Shown here piece by piece: positions 21,130 to 34,771 of a stretch of DNA of 64,000 nucleotides. Every line of letters begins with the position of its first letter. Positions within the stretch are counted from its first letter, which is position 1. Location: positions 2,666,001 to 2,730,000 of the forward strand of contig NADL03000451.1 of NCBI GenBank assembly GCA_002205965.3, read 5' to 3'. A program made the translations under genes and the position numbers. The stretch comes from Kappaphycus alvarezii. Lineage: Eukaryota; Rhodophyta; Florideophyceae; Gigartinales; Solieriaceae. The notes below the pieces were generated by a model. That model saw only the letters and a list, made by a program, of their open reading frames with translations. It was not told the origin of the DNA and searched no databases.

Positions 21130-22620
21130 GTAATATCAAAATGCGCGCGATGTTTCCAGGTGATGAAATGGAGTTCTGGCCCCAACTGGGACTGCTCCCA
21201 AGACAATGTTCGTATTGCGGGCCATTCCGGTTATTATCATTTCCTTCCTCGCATATTTAATACCATATGCATCTCTCTGCTGATTAAATTCAAGAACAGA
21301 ATCATTTGCAATTTGGAGGAAGAATCGCTTGTCGGGATTCGGAACCTTTCGTGAGGTATATTTCCATTACCCCATCCGAATCTTTTCCATCTTATGCTCT
21401 TCCCATAGTCGAGTCCATGCGGACTTAATCTTTTGTGTAATAAAAGAGTCAAACGGCTGGATTAAATAGGTAGAACAGGGTGGGAGGTATTGAATCTTCG
21501 TATTGATTGTTTTAGTGTTTTTTTAGGTAAATAGTTGAACAATGGCCGCTAGCTATTGTCCACTAACAGAATAATTGTGCACTAACAGAATGCGCTTGCA
21601 ACTATTCGGGAGAGACCGAATCACCCGACGTTCGTGCAACCATTAAGGCATAAAAATTATTTACATCCATAGTTTAGGTTCCGTGAGATAGGCAACACCA
21701 GGGATATTCTCTGAGGTACCACTTATAGGATAATGCATTTTCTCGTTCTTAAAGACATTGAATAGAGCCTCAAACTTCGCGTCGCCGTCACCGCTCAATC
21801 GTGCGAATATGTTCGTTCTCTCTCCGTCAGAGACCACGCGTGCACACTTCACTTCAGACTCGCTGGAAAACTCAAGTGTTCGTCCGTTGTCGAAGTTGAT
21901 GACGAAGTTAGTCTCATCAACGATTATGAGATTGCACTAGTCAATACCTGAGTTCTCCCCAAACATTCGCTTCATCTTATCGAGATTTTGGCCTCAACCA
22001 CTTCAATGTCCTCTTCTTTCGCAGAGTTCAGCTTGTGCTTGCCAGTATATGCCCGGATCAAAAATCTGAATCGCTCTGCACAAATCTTAATTCACCGTGC
22101 ATTAATCTTTTTGTGCAACACAATGCTTGTTCTTGGATCTTTCATATTTCGAATATACTCTGCTGTTTCGCTGTTGTTTAATATGTTGGTATCGAGCACC
22201 AATAGAGTGCGTAGAATGAAGTTAAGACCGAGCTTTCTCAAGCGGTTCGGTTCGCTTCGTAAGAATCGGTGCAATATTCTACCCAGGCAGAACGCTTCCT
22301 TCCGTATCCTACAGTGACCTTCATCCTTATTATTTGAGCCCATTCTTCGTAGATCTTTTGATTGATGTCGAAAATCCCATGTATTCAAGCAGTGTGATAT
22401 TTTGGTAGAATTTGTCCCGATCCCGCCACAAACGCATCGCGCAATGTTAGCGTTCTGTGCTTACCGAAAGAAGTTGGGGAACCATTTCACAGCCTTATTT
22501 GGCTCGTTGTTTTCCCCATTGATAGCAGCTGTGTCCTTCATCTATTTCACAATTTTGCCCCTATCGGCAATTCTGACCGCGTGCTTGGATTTCGTTCGAC
22601 CACTATCTTAAGTATCTGTA
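21130..22620 (-). pseudogene. Pogo/Tc1-mariner-type DDE transposase, decayed
   Basis: Read on the minus strand in shifting frames. The N-terminal helical region runs from 22620 (LRRSKSKHAVRIADRGK, KWFPNFF). Then come LDTNILNNSETAEYIRNMKD and KICAERFRFLIRAYTGKHKL (22200-22020), IIVDETNFVINFDNGRTL with the first catalytic Asp (about 21900), and KMHYPISG and GVAYLTEPKLWM (to 21661). A C-terminal PFDSFITQKIK motif with the last Asp and NPDKRFFLQIA and YARKEMI follow (21450-21240). This order matches the large pogo-like transposase family common in oomycetes. Frameshifts near 22000 and 21480 and several stops mark it as dead. It is more GC-rich than its surroundings. Confidence 0.75.
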
Positions 22621-25600
22621 AATATGATACGTTCTGTTACAGTTTCAGGGCCCCATCAGATGCGTTCGGGCTTCCTTGTATCGACTTCCATGTAGCAGCA
22701 GAGACTGATGCGTGATTTGGAATTGTGACTCACAGCGCTCTGCATTGTTGCTGAAGATTGAAACAGGAAATGATCGGGGAGCTGCTGATCATTGTGGAGT
22801 GACAGGACGGTCCAGGAAATCGCTGGAAGGAGATGGGAAAGGGCAAGATGGGTACTTAATCGAAAGAGTATGATTCACGACGTAGAGACGCAGCATGGAG
22901 AGAACGGTACGGTGACGAGGAAGGCCTTGATTCATATTCGCCCAACTATTGGGCCTTTGTGTGACACACTTCGATTTTTATCTGAAATATATATAACTGG
23001 CCCGTTGGCTTCGAATCAATCCTACTCGAGTGCATGCAAGGTATTTCTATTTAGTCTCACTGAATTGTACTACGTTTTTTTTCCTTGTTACACTATTTGG
23101 AAATTTGTTACTGTGTCGGAGACATATTTTAATGTAACCAACATCAATTCTTGTATTAAAAATTTCAAATTGCTGACATTATATCCAGTAACTGGATTTA
23201 GTTTGTGTTAAGAATTCACTTCTTGACACCGCCTAAAGAGAGGGCGGTTATAATCCAAGGAACTATGCCCGAAATTAGCAATAAAATGGATATATTAGCA
23301 GTGTAGAGACCTTTTATGCCGAAAACCTGAGCTCTTAAATGCTTTATAATGTGGTCGATATTCTTATGTTTCAGCGAAACATTTTACCAATACTGTAGGT
23401 CTTTAAATAGGATTTTAAAATATTAGAGCCACTGTAGCCAGAATTAGTGATGAATTTCTGTCCGAATCTCAGCAGTTTGCGAAGATCAACATTAAAAACT
23501 CCTATTTTGTAGCCTTTCTTTCGTAGTAAAGGGCTCTTGATCTTAAACTATACGGCCACTCAATATGTAGTAAGCTTCTTCCTAGCTAAGTATCGTGCTG
23601 TAAACCTTATAACGAAATCATGTAATAGGATCAAAACTTCTGCAGTCTGTGCCATCGACAGAAACGAAACAACCCATAACAGAATAAAATGTTACTCTTT
23701 CTGTTAAAAGAACGCTCATACTTTTAGAGCCCAGAGTTAGGGTTGTACTTTAGAAAAAAATTCGCAAATAAATCCGGTTAAGATCAGAGATGAGCTCTAT
23801 TACGCACCAAGACCTCTTTCGGAACATTGGTTCCTTAACTTTGGTTATCAAAGCGCATAAATATTCCGTTTCGTATGTTTCAGGCCGCAATAAGTAACAC
23901 AGTAAGTGAAGATGTAGGCATCCCTTTAGCAGCTCGCTCCCAATAAAACGCGATATTTTTCACAAAAGACTGAGGTGAGAACAATCAGTCCCGTAAATCT
24001 CTACATGTTCTAAATATTGTAGAGCGCCGTACATTTTCAAAGCATATTACATCGGAGATGATCGAAGGGTGAAGCACCCTTAGGGAAGAAAAAAATGGTA
24101 GTTATTTTCCATGCAGAATAAATTCTGCTCTCGATGAGCAAAACGAGCTTCATCGAAGTGCAACGTTCTCAAATTATCCGCCAGTTTGATAAGTCGATAC
24201 CAAGTGATTTGAAAGAAATATTAGTATTCAATATAATCGGGTTTATTCATTTTGATTGCTTCCAATTCTTGAATAATATAAATAAATAACTAAATTAGGA
24301 AACTTGACGATTAATTTCTGAGAATGACTACTCTGAATAAATTGTCGCATACTAACAACTTTCCAGAGCTGCTTAGATGCATTTAAATTTTGTTAGTTGA
24401 ATACGATTAGACTGCTTTGCATAATTTATTCTGAGTTTAAATCAACTTCTTGAAAATTTCATAAGGGCAAACGAAGCATTTTATATTTTTAATGGTAACT
24501 TACCCGTGCTTTACGTGCTTAATTTTACCCCTGATAAAACATCAGGCGATTTCTCATCACAACTTTGTTATCCATTGCGCATTTTACTATGGTTATCACT
24601 TTCAAGCTGACTGTAATTAACATGAATTCTTATCGCGGGTCTTCAGATTCAAACCGAACGTAGTCTAAATCCAGCTTTATAGCTTTGTAAACTAGTAAAA
24701 TGCTATTTTTAATTCAAAAATTAAGTTTTTTTAGAGCTTTCATGTAGTAGAATAAATTAATTTTTCAACAACTGCTGCATGCTGCACAAAAAATCTCGTA
24801 GGTATTGATGTGCATATAGCACTTGCTACTGCTTTACCTCAAAATTGTACCTCGTTTTAAAAGAACTTTAAATGAGGCCATTCACAGTACATTTAGCCAA
24901 TTATCTAGTAAATAATTTTCAAATTTTATTTCTTTCCAGAAAAATATACCGTGTGAATATTAAAATTTTCTTGGCTTCTTGGGGCACCTACAAATTATTC
25001 ATAGCTAAGCTAATGAGAAGTACTGTACTGTACAGTAATGTAGCTTCCAGAAGCAATACCCCGGTTTTACTATTGTCATCATACCATTTTTTCTTGGAGG
25101 GGTTTAGTTATATGTAAGCGTGTAAAATTTAACCCCTCTACATATATCAACACTCCTAAAACACTTGGGAGAGTTTCGGAATTCCAATAAAGTCGGGAAT
25201 ACAAATTTATTACAATTTTCAGCTTTTCAACTTCATATCTTATTGCATAAAGACGCTATTTTAATGTTAAACAATACTAATTCAATCCTCCAGCAATTTA
25301 AACGACATAGAAAAAGTGGTACAAATGTGGAACTATAATCACTGTCTTTGGTACTGCCCACCAAGATTTAGAGATGCGTTAGATAGTTACTACCAATCTT
25401 GTAGGATAGAAAATATCGATGAATGCATATAAATATCCGCTAAGCTCTAGTACATAACTTTCACCCCCAGGCACGCTAGAAGCAGTTTCGGTCACCTCCT
25501 TAGACTTTACTGCTCAAAATATTTCTTCAATTCGGACTGTATAATAGATGCTACATTGATACATTTAGAAGCCTCAATTTCGCCGGAACATCCTTCATAA

Positions 25601-27876
25601 TTAATATTTATTCCCACTTTTTATTTCTGGGAGTTTTAAAAGTTAGAAGAGGGATCGGGCGAGTTTTATTGCAAGAGTTTCTCTATATATTGTTCAAGAT
25701 GATTTCAGCATTTTAAGAGAGTCTTGAAGAAAAGGGGTAGACAAAGTAGATAAATCATAGGAAGGAATTATGTACATGTTTTTTGTTTTCAGAAGGAAAA
25801 TGTCTTTTCTGCACAGAAATTTTCCGCGCGAAGGCTCTTCGCTGAGAGCAAAATATATCTGTTTACGTTGATTTACCTGTTGGTAAAATTTTATTGCTGA
25901 TTTCCACACCGAATATTGATCTTGTCGAAGGAGAGGAGGATGGACAAATAGAATTATCTCCTGAATTACGGCCATATGATACCCTCTGGTTGTTTTTTAT
26001 AGTACTTTATAGGGCGCAACATATTTGAGGTAGTAACATGTGAACCTTTAAAAAATCAAAAGTTACGAAGGCAGAATGAAAACCTTTTCGTTACTCAAAG
26101 GCGAATTCATACATATAGAAGGTCCAAGTCATACTTCCAATAATTTTTGGGAGGTAATCTACGATTATTTTATCGCTTCGGCTGAAAAATGAGACTTAAT
26201 TCTATAGGTCCTCCCTTCTCTCTTTCAACAAGATCAATAGTAGGATCAGAGACTGTAAATAAATCATGGTACTTGATGGTACGAAATGAAGTATAAATTG
26301 TTTGCGGAAAAAAGAATATTATGTTTGCAGACATGTACCCCGGTAGACATTTTTTCTCTCTTCTCGGTTCGTACACACCAAATGCATATCTAAATGGGAA
26401 GAGAATTTAACTTTTTCACTTTTCAAATTCTCCAATTTATTTATTTGTTTACTTTTCGGCGCTATAATCATTTGAAATAAATGATAGGATCCATAACCGG
26501 TTGAAATGAAAAATTATAAATAACTATGAGAACTTTACAGAATTCTATAAACTGAAAACAATACAGCTGAAATGGCCATTGACAAGTTATCCTATTCCAA
26601 TATAGTTCACAAAGATCCATATTCATGAAAGCTGGAAAAGAGACTTCCTTCATTTCTTTGCAATCCCAAAACTCGCATAAGGTGACTTTTTTGCCGAAAT
26701 TTTCGTTTATCAATTTCTTAGAATGATCTTCATTCATGCTCTACTGTAAATTTTTCCTCCAGTGGTTTCCCGTAAATTCCGGTCGAATTCTCGTTTTATT
26801 CGTATATAGTGACATGAAGAATCTACCGTTGGATTATTCAAGTTCCAGAGACTTTAAAAAGTTTTTTTATTACAGAACATCTGTCAATTACAGTAATTTC
26901 ATTGCATTTTCTCAAATTTTCATATTCACGGCCACGATGGTCAGCATTAAGAACTAATAATTTGATTATCTAGCTTTATTTGTACCAGTAGCTAAAGGTG
27001 ATTTTTTTAACTACCTCGTAATTTGATTCAAATTTGTAAATAAAAGTTAACATATTTTAAAGTTTGAGATTTATGCCCTTAGCAGAGCTCCACCTGCACA
27101 CTATCAGTCACTATTCGGAAAAATATTGATTTTTCGTTCGTAAAATAGCCCCAACCCTGAAGAGAAAAACTCGCTTATTTTTTCCTTTTTCCCTTTGGAG
27201 ACACTTCCATTTACATAATCGTCACCCTTACTGGAATCAGAAGTTTTCGAAAGGATATTTTACGCTAGGAAACTTATTTTGAGGCCAAATTAATATGAAA
27301 TACCTTCTATTATTCTCGATAATTCGAAAATATCTAGTAAGTCGCAAGGAGAGTATTTTCGGTCTTGTCGTTATGATCAAATTGCTTTCTGCCTTACATT
27401 GTGGCCGACTTGATTAACAAATTACTCAGCAAAAGGATTGAAAAATTACGCCGTGTATATATATATGGATTTTTGAAATATTTTCACTAAAACAGTTCGA
27501 CAGAAGTTTGGGACTGAATGTTTTACAATAGCGTATTGAATTATAATCAGATTTTTAGATCAACTTCTAATATGAATGGTAACTCGAGGACCAATGACGC
27601 TGTCGAAAGTTAAAGTTAAGCAAATGTTAGTAGGAATCCCTAGAATGAATATGATTCTCTCGTAAAAACATGATACTCCAGAGATTACGGAATCAAAAAT
27701 TTACTTGCGCATGCCAAGCAAAAATGATTCATATTACTGTGTCACATTTTGAGGAATAAGGCCGAAGTGGTACTTTACGAGATTTGGGTGAGAGAAAAAA
27801 GTGAGTACTACATACTAAGGCTTCCCTTACCCTTGCACTACTCTTTATCCCTGTCCATGCTTATACTTAGCAGGAC
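22621..27876. other. AT-rich region, no gene recognised
   Basis: More than 5 kb with no supportable gene. Frames are short and compositionally driven. A 12-bp palindrome TACTGTACAGTA occurs at 25026-25037. The last few hundred bases are probably the 5' flank of Harbinger B. Confidence 0.55.
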
Positions 27877-29044
27877 ATGAGGCTCACCGATTATGCCATC
27901 GGAAAGGCTAAACGCCGACTTCCGTCTCGTCTTCATTTAGCACTGCGGGCGCTAGTAAACGATGTAGACGATTCCTTGCTTGCCAACTGTGATCAATGTG
28001 CACATACAGCCCTCCAGGATGTGCAGAGAATTAGTATCTGCTCCCTGCAGATTTCTGCAACCCGTTTCAACCTCAACGATTATAGCGAGCAGTAGTGCCT
28101 CTCTGAATTTCGGTTTTTACCTGTGAGATATACACAATGTCCTCTGTTCTGTCGTGGAATGGAGGAGCAACCGCTCGCTCTGGATATTGCTGTGATTATA
28201 CTACAGCAACGTGCATCGTTCTAAAACGCCTTTCATTTCCAACACGTTGGAAAGCTCTGGAGCCCATGTTTGGAATTCGTGCTTCTGTACTGAACGAGAT
28301 CTTCTGGGAGGTGATTGAGATGTTTATAGAAACCATAGCTCATCTTCTCGAGACCTTAAGAGCTGACCTAACGACTGAAAAGGCTCATGCCTATGCTGCT
28401 GCAATAAATGAAAAGGAAGCCCCCTTGCAGAAATGCGTCCGATTTATTGACTTTACTAAAGTGCAAATGAGCTGTACTAAAGTGCAAATGAATCGCCCGT
28501 GATGCAGCGGTTTGCTGCAACGCGCTTGTTACTCAGGACACAAGCGATTCCTCTGCCTTCTATACCAGACCGTTGCTACCCCAGATGTCCTTATGTTCTA
28601 CTTATACTTCCCAGAAGTAGGAATACATCATGGAATGACCTTATATAGGCAAAGCAATTTGGGCCAGTAGCTTCAATCTTGTATGCACATACTGTAAGTG
28701 GCCAGCATTATTGCCTGTATGGCGATGCCTCATATGTGCTACGTGCATTGTTACAAGTAGCCCTCAATAGAGCATCTACCACAGCCGAGCAAACTTTGTA
28801 TAACAAAAGTATGAGCTCCGTGAGAGAGGCAATTGAGTGGACATAAAAGTATCTCGAACAAATTTGGACTTCTCAGGACTGGCAATGCATCCTGTGTGTA
28901 CGGAAGAGTCGCTTAGCTTTGTTATATAATTCAGCAGCCCTCTTGTGGAACGTGAGAGTGTGCCTTCACCACGCCAGCGGCCAGAAGTCGAACTACTTTC
29001 TTTGCAAACCGCCTCAGTTAGCTCGGTACCTGAACAATAATTGA
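27877..29044 (+). pseudogene. PIF/Harbinger transposase, decayed (element B)
   Basis: The first part (ATG at 27877) contains LTDYAIGKAKRRL, shared with copy A. A short FRFLPV segment follows near 28108. The main open stretch (28137-28502) has RLSFPTRWKALEPMFG, LNEIFWEVIEMF and CVRFIDFTKVQM with the first Asp. A 21-bp in-frame tandem duplication repeats TKVQM just after it (about 28455-28496). Beyond the stop at 28502 the sequence continues through GIHHGMTLYRQS and YCLYGDASYVLRA (second Asp). It then reads SSVREAIEW with the final Glu region and ends at the TGA at 29042-29044. The conserved order is complete but stops and shifts disable it. The accessory gene ends only 43 bp away on the other strand. 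Confidence 0.75.
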
Positions 29045-29086
29045 GGACGCCTCAGCAAGATGTTGTAAACAAATACCTTTGCGTCC

Positions 29087-30353
29087 TCACTGAAGCTTCT
29101 TTACCAAGGCAATTAGCACCACCATAACTTCCTTGCACTCTGCTATGGCTCCTTTATTCTCCTCGGAGTCTACAAGGCGACGACATTCCTCTAGCTCTAA
29201 ACGTTTCTAATCAACAGCGATTCTTTTTGATTCGTTCTCCTGCACTTTTTCCAACCGTCTAGTCCCTCTTTATTCCCTATTTATATCAGATTTCGAGTGT
29301 CCTCCAAACAATTTCAATCGCTTCTCTTCAAAACCCTTCCGAGATTGAATGTGCTCTCCAATCAAGTTCCAATCTTCACCGTCTGAGTCGCTGGGTAAAG
29401 AGCGCTTGCGAGAGCGCTGCTTGCGTAGAGTGCGGCCCTCAATATCGTTTCCAGGTTCATCGTCGCGGGTCGTCTCTGAAGAACCATTACTCACCCTTGA
29501 CAGAGCCCTTTATCGAACCTCTTCTCCAGCCTGTAAGATTTTCTTGCCGAGATTGGTTCGCTCGTCCCTCTCGGCCCTCTTTGTTTCCTCCCATTCGTCA
29601 ATAGCCAAATTTGTGTCACCTAAAAGCAATTTTCTTTCTCCCCGGACCTCGATTATGGCAGAAGTGGCAGTGTTGTTCTTCACAGCTTCGCGTTGGTCTG
29701 CCACAATCTTCTTGAAACGATCGTTAAGCGTCGTCTTCCGAGTGGGCGAGGAGACAGACGAAAGTAAATCGGCCGGTAAGGAGGTACGAAAAATTCGCAA
29801 GGCTTCGTCAAAGCGACTATGTGCTTCACCATGTGGGTCGAGATATGCGTCATGCTGTAACTGACTTTAAAAGGAGTACATCCCAGGAATTCGAGAATCT
29901 TATGCGCCGATTACGTTATGGACCCGCAATTGAAGTTCGATGAGGTATGGAAGCTTCGGTGTTGTGCAAGGTGGGGTCCTCAAACCTTGAAACAAGCGGT
30001 ACTATAGCGGTTGTAGGTTGCGGTGGGAGCGTGAGGAACATACTGGTGTCTATTGGGAATGCAACGGGAAGCTTGAAGGTATCGGCTCGGGCTGGAGCTA
30101 GAGGGCTGAGTCTGCTACCGATTGCGATTACGGCTAGGATTTTGAGGTTTTTGTTGATTATGGTGGCAGTGTTATTTATGCTGCTGGTTTCGGTTGGGCG
30201 CCAGATTGCATAGCCGAAGTCACAGCCGGCGGTTGCGGAGTTCCGTTGTTCACAACGGAAGACATCCTGGGTCTTTGAGCTGTTTGGTAGTGGATATGGA
30301 GCAGAGAGAAGGTGCTGGACAGCAAAAGTCTGGCGCCACGCAGACACCGTCAA
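29087..30353 (-). pseudogene. Harbinger accessory Myb/SANT-like protein, decayed (element B)
   Basis: Minus strand, in pieces. An N-terminal Pro/Thr-rich region runs from 30353 to 29916. The DNA-binding region reads GEAHSRFDEALRIFRTSL and TTLNDRFKKIVADQREAV (29830-29700), matching HIAPFGEVNKRF and MRLQDRYKKLIDVFEKRE in copy C. Then come an acidic/basic linker (29510-29270) and a C-terminal charged coiled coil (KRLELEECRRLVDSEENK) ending near 29087. The product would act with the transposase as a DNA-binding partner. At least three breaks disable it. Confidence 0.6.
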
Positions 30354-33300
30354 ATGGCACTTTTTCGAGGTGTGCCCCAGCGGCTATTTTTTCTTATTTC
30401 ACTAAAGTCGGCCGTTAATGAAAAATGAAATGGCAATGAGAGCATTTCTCGTCTTACTGATGACTGGTGTAATACGTTTAACGACAAGTGCTGCAAGACG
30501 AAGTCATTTTTGTTTCTTAATCTCTCTATTATAGCGTCTAATTTATTATATTTTTTATCAATGTTTTCTACTACTGTCAAAAATTGAAGAGAAAGTAGTT
30601 TCTAATGCGATAATGTTATTGTATCTAATTTTTTCGAGGAAACAGAAGCGCGACATTAAATGTGTCGGTGAACGCATCATATCTGGTATTACTATGCTAG
30701 CAGTATGGATTAGAGTGCTGACAGGTTGGTGAACAGGGTCACGGCCATTATACCGTAGCTGACTGTAAGTGGTTCACGGCGATGGCAAGATGGTTCATTT
30801 ACGGCTGGTAGCATCTAAAAGAATTTTCGTCTTATTTCTTGAGTTTTAGTATACTGATGTATGTCTTTTAGAAACAACTAAACATTGCGTCCCTTATCAG
30901 TCTGAATAAACTTCTTTATTATATTTTCGTTGTGCCGATAAACGTTACAATTTTCTCAAATAATCGATACAATACTTGCTTCCGTCATTCTGCCGGTCTG
31001 ACTTACTTAATCCTTTTCAGCTGGACGTTTATATTCACATAATCACGATGCTTAAGCTATCCAGACTCAACTATCAAGGAGAAGGCTGAAACTCGTCATC
31101 TATGAATTTTTATGATTTTTTTTTAAAATTTACGTGCCATCGGCATTCCATTCCATTACACTTCGATTTGAACTTTAATGAATGAGCCAATGAGTTACAA
31201 AAGTAACTAACACAAGGAATCGTAATTTTTATCCTCAAAACTCTTAGATACTGGCCCATTACTATCATTTTCTTGGAAAAATCCGCCAGGAGGAGATCAA
31301 AGACGCTTCAGTAGCGTCAAAATTCTTCGTGATAAAAACGCTCCTAACGCTATCCGATGCATTAAATTCGCAGTTTTTGAGATAATATTAATTTAAGAAA
31401 TCAAACACATAGCCCCAAGATGTAGAAGTTATATCAGAGTCGGGAATCAAAAAATTAAATTATAGGTTTACGGTATATTAACCGTCATCGTATTTGATTG
31501 GTGCCCATTTGAAAATTTATCTTTCATAAGAATGGTCTGCTCAAGGTATTTTTAAGAACCATCATTAAGCTGCATACAAGTTCACATTGCTTTACTTTTA
31601 TTTTTTAAGTTATTTTAAATTTTAAACACTAGGGACGCAGTTTGAATACTGTCCCTTGCTTCATATAGCTCTATGCCAAGATATCTCCATATTCATCATC
31701 AGATAACCTTAATGCAAATATTCTAGAGATATGTTTAATCGTATGCACTGTAAGATGTATAAATAGAAGTTCAACAGATAAATACAGGTTGAAATGAATT
31801 TCATATTGTCTCCGCAACTGTTGAAGTTAAGGTCATTCCGTATCAATATACATCTCTCAGTCCAAGAAATATGTTTTCCGCCTAAAACAATCTTTAGCTC
31901 CCTCTAGAACATCAATATATATTCACATATTTTTAAAATCTTTTCTGCTTCTCTTTTTTCCCCCTTTTAGAACTAATTAATCCTCTTTGTTACACTCAAA
32001 AACTTGTTCATCACGTTCTAAAATATATGTATTTTTTGCGTATTTTTTATTTCGCTTAATTTTCTCCTTCCTTATCTTATATCCATGAAAATTCCTCTAA
32101 GGCATCGGTAATGACTTAAATCCGCTACTTTCAGATCAATTTAACATTTTTTTTCAAGATCTCTTCATAAAAGAAAGGTCTAGTTAACCCTCTCAGTATA
32201 AATATCCATTTAACGTAGACACTTAAATATCCTAGAATCATGACTAAAACTCACTCCAATCACATCATTATCGAACATCCATCCAAACTTCCACAGCTCA
32301 ATTATACCAAAATTCTCCCTCATTACTTTATTCTTTTATGAAACTTTTCCGTCGGACCAACAAACTGGAAATTAAATTCACGAAAATAATCTTCGTTGAG
32401 GTTGAGGAAGAGAAAGCACTTGTTTGTGTCTTCCGATTTCAATTTTTAATAATTGTATTCAGATTAATTTCTTCACATTATATTTTTTTGAGTACATGCA
32501 TCCCCATAATTCCGTTCTTAATTTTTTTGTTTATTTTTTTTATCGAGATTTCAGGGTACGCTCAAACTACAAATAATCTTGGAAAACTTATTTCTCGGAA
32601 GGGGAAGTAAATGTAGGGATAAATTGAATTCTAGATCGTCTATTTCTGAGTGAAAAGAAGTTAAGGAGACTGATTAAGTTTTTCCTCCAGCTTTAAAAAC
32701 CAAGCAGTCTCTGACTGAATGGTGTATTTTTGGCCATCTGTGGAATTGATTCAGAAAGTTTTCCTTCACATGCCTTCCTTTTTTGCTGCAGTAATTGTTC
32801 TTTTGCACAAAATATGCCATAAAACTTCTTTCTTTGATGTTTTCAGACTTTCAGTGGCTTACTCTATTCATTCTTCTCGCTAATTTCGTTGCATTCGGAG
32901 TACAAATTTCCGGTAGATTATAATAATTCTTACCTTTCTTAAATATACTAAAATTAATTTCTCTACTTCTATTCCCTTTATCCCTCCGGTACTTAATTTC
33001 AAATACCTTTAGCTCTTTAAAACTATTCAACTGTTAATAATTCATAAATGATCACTATGCCTCTGCGAAGCGCTGTTTTTCTGCTCAAAAGTGCCCTTAA
33101 ATGTTTAGTCAGCATTTTTGAAGTTTAAATATATGCAAATTTTTCTTTCCAGAGTAATTATACAGCACAAGTATGGATTCTGGTGATCTGCGCACAAAAG
33201 TAGCTGTCTTCATTCCAAAAGGATCAACGTAAGAGATTGCAGACGTGAAATATTCAAATCGCTTTCTGTTGGAAGAAAAATAGCGCGAACGAAACACAAA

Positions 33301-34464
33301 GCGGAAGAAGAATGGCGCCAACCAAACACAAAGCGCCCATTATGCCAGAAAAGCAGTCTTTTCAAGCTACGAAAAGGTATCATATTATAGCTGCGGGATC
33401 GATATGGTGGTAAGAGGACTAGAGACTGAATTTTTGCGAGTCCGACTAGAAATAGCAGGCTCTCTCATCATTTACTGGTGCCTAAATGGAAGTGCAAGGC
33501 TTCGAAATCCTGGGGCTAGCTCCTTGCTTCATTCCTGGTCTTGTCTGCACTTTGAGTTCTTTCCGAGCTTTGTTTCTGCTTCGGCCTGAATTTGGAGATT
33601 TATCTCAACTTTTCTGGCCTCTCTTAAAGGAAGAAAGTTAACTCACAGGACTTTTTGCTAACTTTAAATTCTCAGCGACACATACCAGGTACAGTAAAGT
33701 GCATTCATGTGAATCATGTGGATGATACCGACTAGAGGCCAATATTAACACCATCTCATCCTCCTCAGAGTCCCCTTCTACCAGGCTCGATTGGAACTTA
33801 TGTGGCCCTTCTATAGGATTCTCAGGATCATAGTTCGAATATGCCAAAATCTTGTCGTCCAATGCCGTCAATTACTGCCAGTATGTGAGCAATCAACAAA
33901 ATTCTTAATGGTTTTAGTATCTTGCTAAACAATGTCAAAGTATAATTAAAGTTCAAGCTGTATACGTCAATGAACTCCTCTGTCTCTATTTTTAGTCTTT
34001 CATTTTCTCAGCCTTCTAATTTCTTTCTTCTTTGTTCCATTTTTACAAATCATTTTCTATCGGCCTGGAGTGTTTATCGTCCCGTTACAGTCGCCACGGA
34101 GCGCTTTTTTAAAAAATAATCCATGTCAATGCTCTCATCACTTCCATCTCCATGCTCTCTGACTAGCTAGTGGTAACAAATAATATCGCTAGTCATTTGG
34201 CAAATCGATATTTCGGTAAGGCTGCTAACTAAGCTTCCGACTTACTTCTAAACATTACATTGCTGACGCCCGCCGAGGTGCGACTTTGTAATATCAGTTG
34301 TGGGTTTGTTCTTTGCTTTTTATTTGAGCGCATTTGGGAAAATAGCTTAAATAGTGCACTTTTTCAATATTTCCATTGCTAAATGTGAAAGAATTCAAAT
34401 GATACAGAGAAAAAAACCTCGGATTCTATCCATACTGTTGCATTAGTACAGCTCAATGGCTGGT
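30354..34464. other. AT-rich region, no gene recognised
   Basis: About 4 kb of AT-rich DNA. A short acidic minus-strand frame at 33638-33871 (SSLVEGDSEEDEM) could be a transposon fragment but has no recognisable domain. A plus-strand frame at 32338-32610 is hydrophobic and AT-driven. I do not call either a gene. Confidence 0.5.
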
Positions 34465-34590
34465 CTTAAGGCTACCTATTAGGTAGCTTAGTTCCTTCCC
34501 CTTTACCGCGTGCCTGCATGCCCTTCTGAGCCGATTGTGGTTGTCTGGAAATCTTTAGGATAGATCAAATATATCTTCCAATAGCAAAAA
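34465..34590 (+). repeat. Left arm of an inverted repeat (pair with 41111-41235)
   Basis: The stretch with GATTGTGGTTGTCTGGAAA, GGGATAGAT-like sequence and ATATCTTCCAA matches the reverse complement of 41111-41235 at roughly 75% over about 120 bp. The two arms enclose the second gypsy element plus about 0.7 kb of other DNA, so they may be the termini of an older DNA transposon. Confidence 0.75.
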
Positions 34591-34771
34591 AAACAATATT
34601 TTTCTTCATATTAGTATCCTAGATATATATATGATTCAATGAGCAGGGAGTAATAACTATCTCAAATCAATCCGAGACTTTCAACTACGGGTGTGCTCCA
34701 AAGCTTATACTTAGTACGTTTTCGTGCTCGAAAATCCTTAGATTCTTTTCTTGGCCAGCTGAGAGAGTCAT

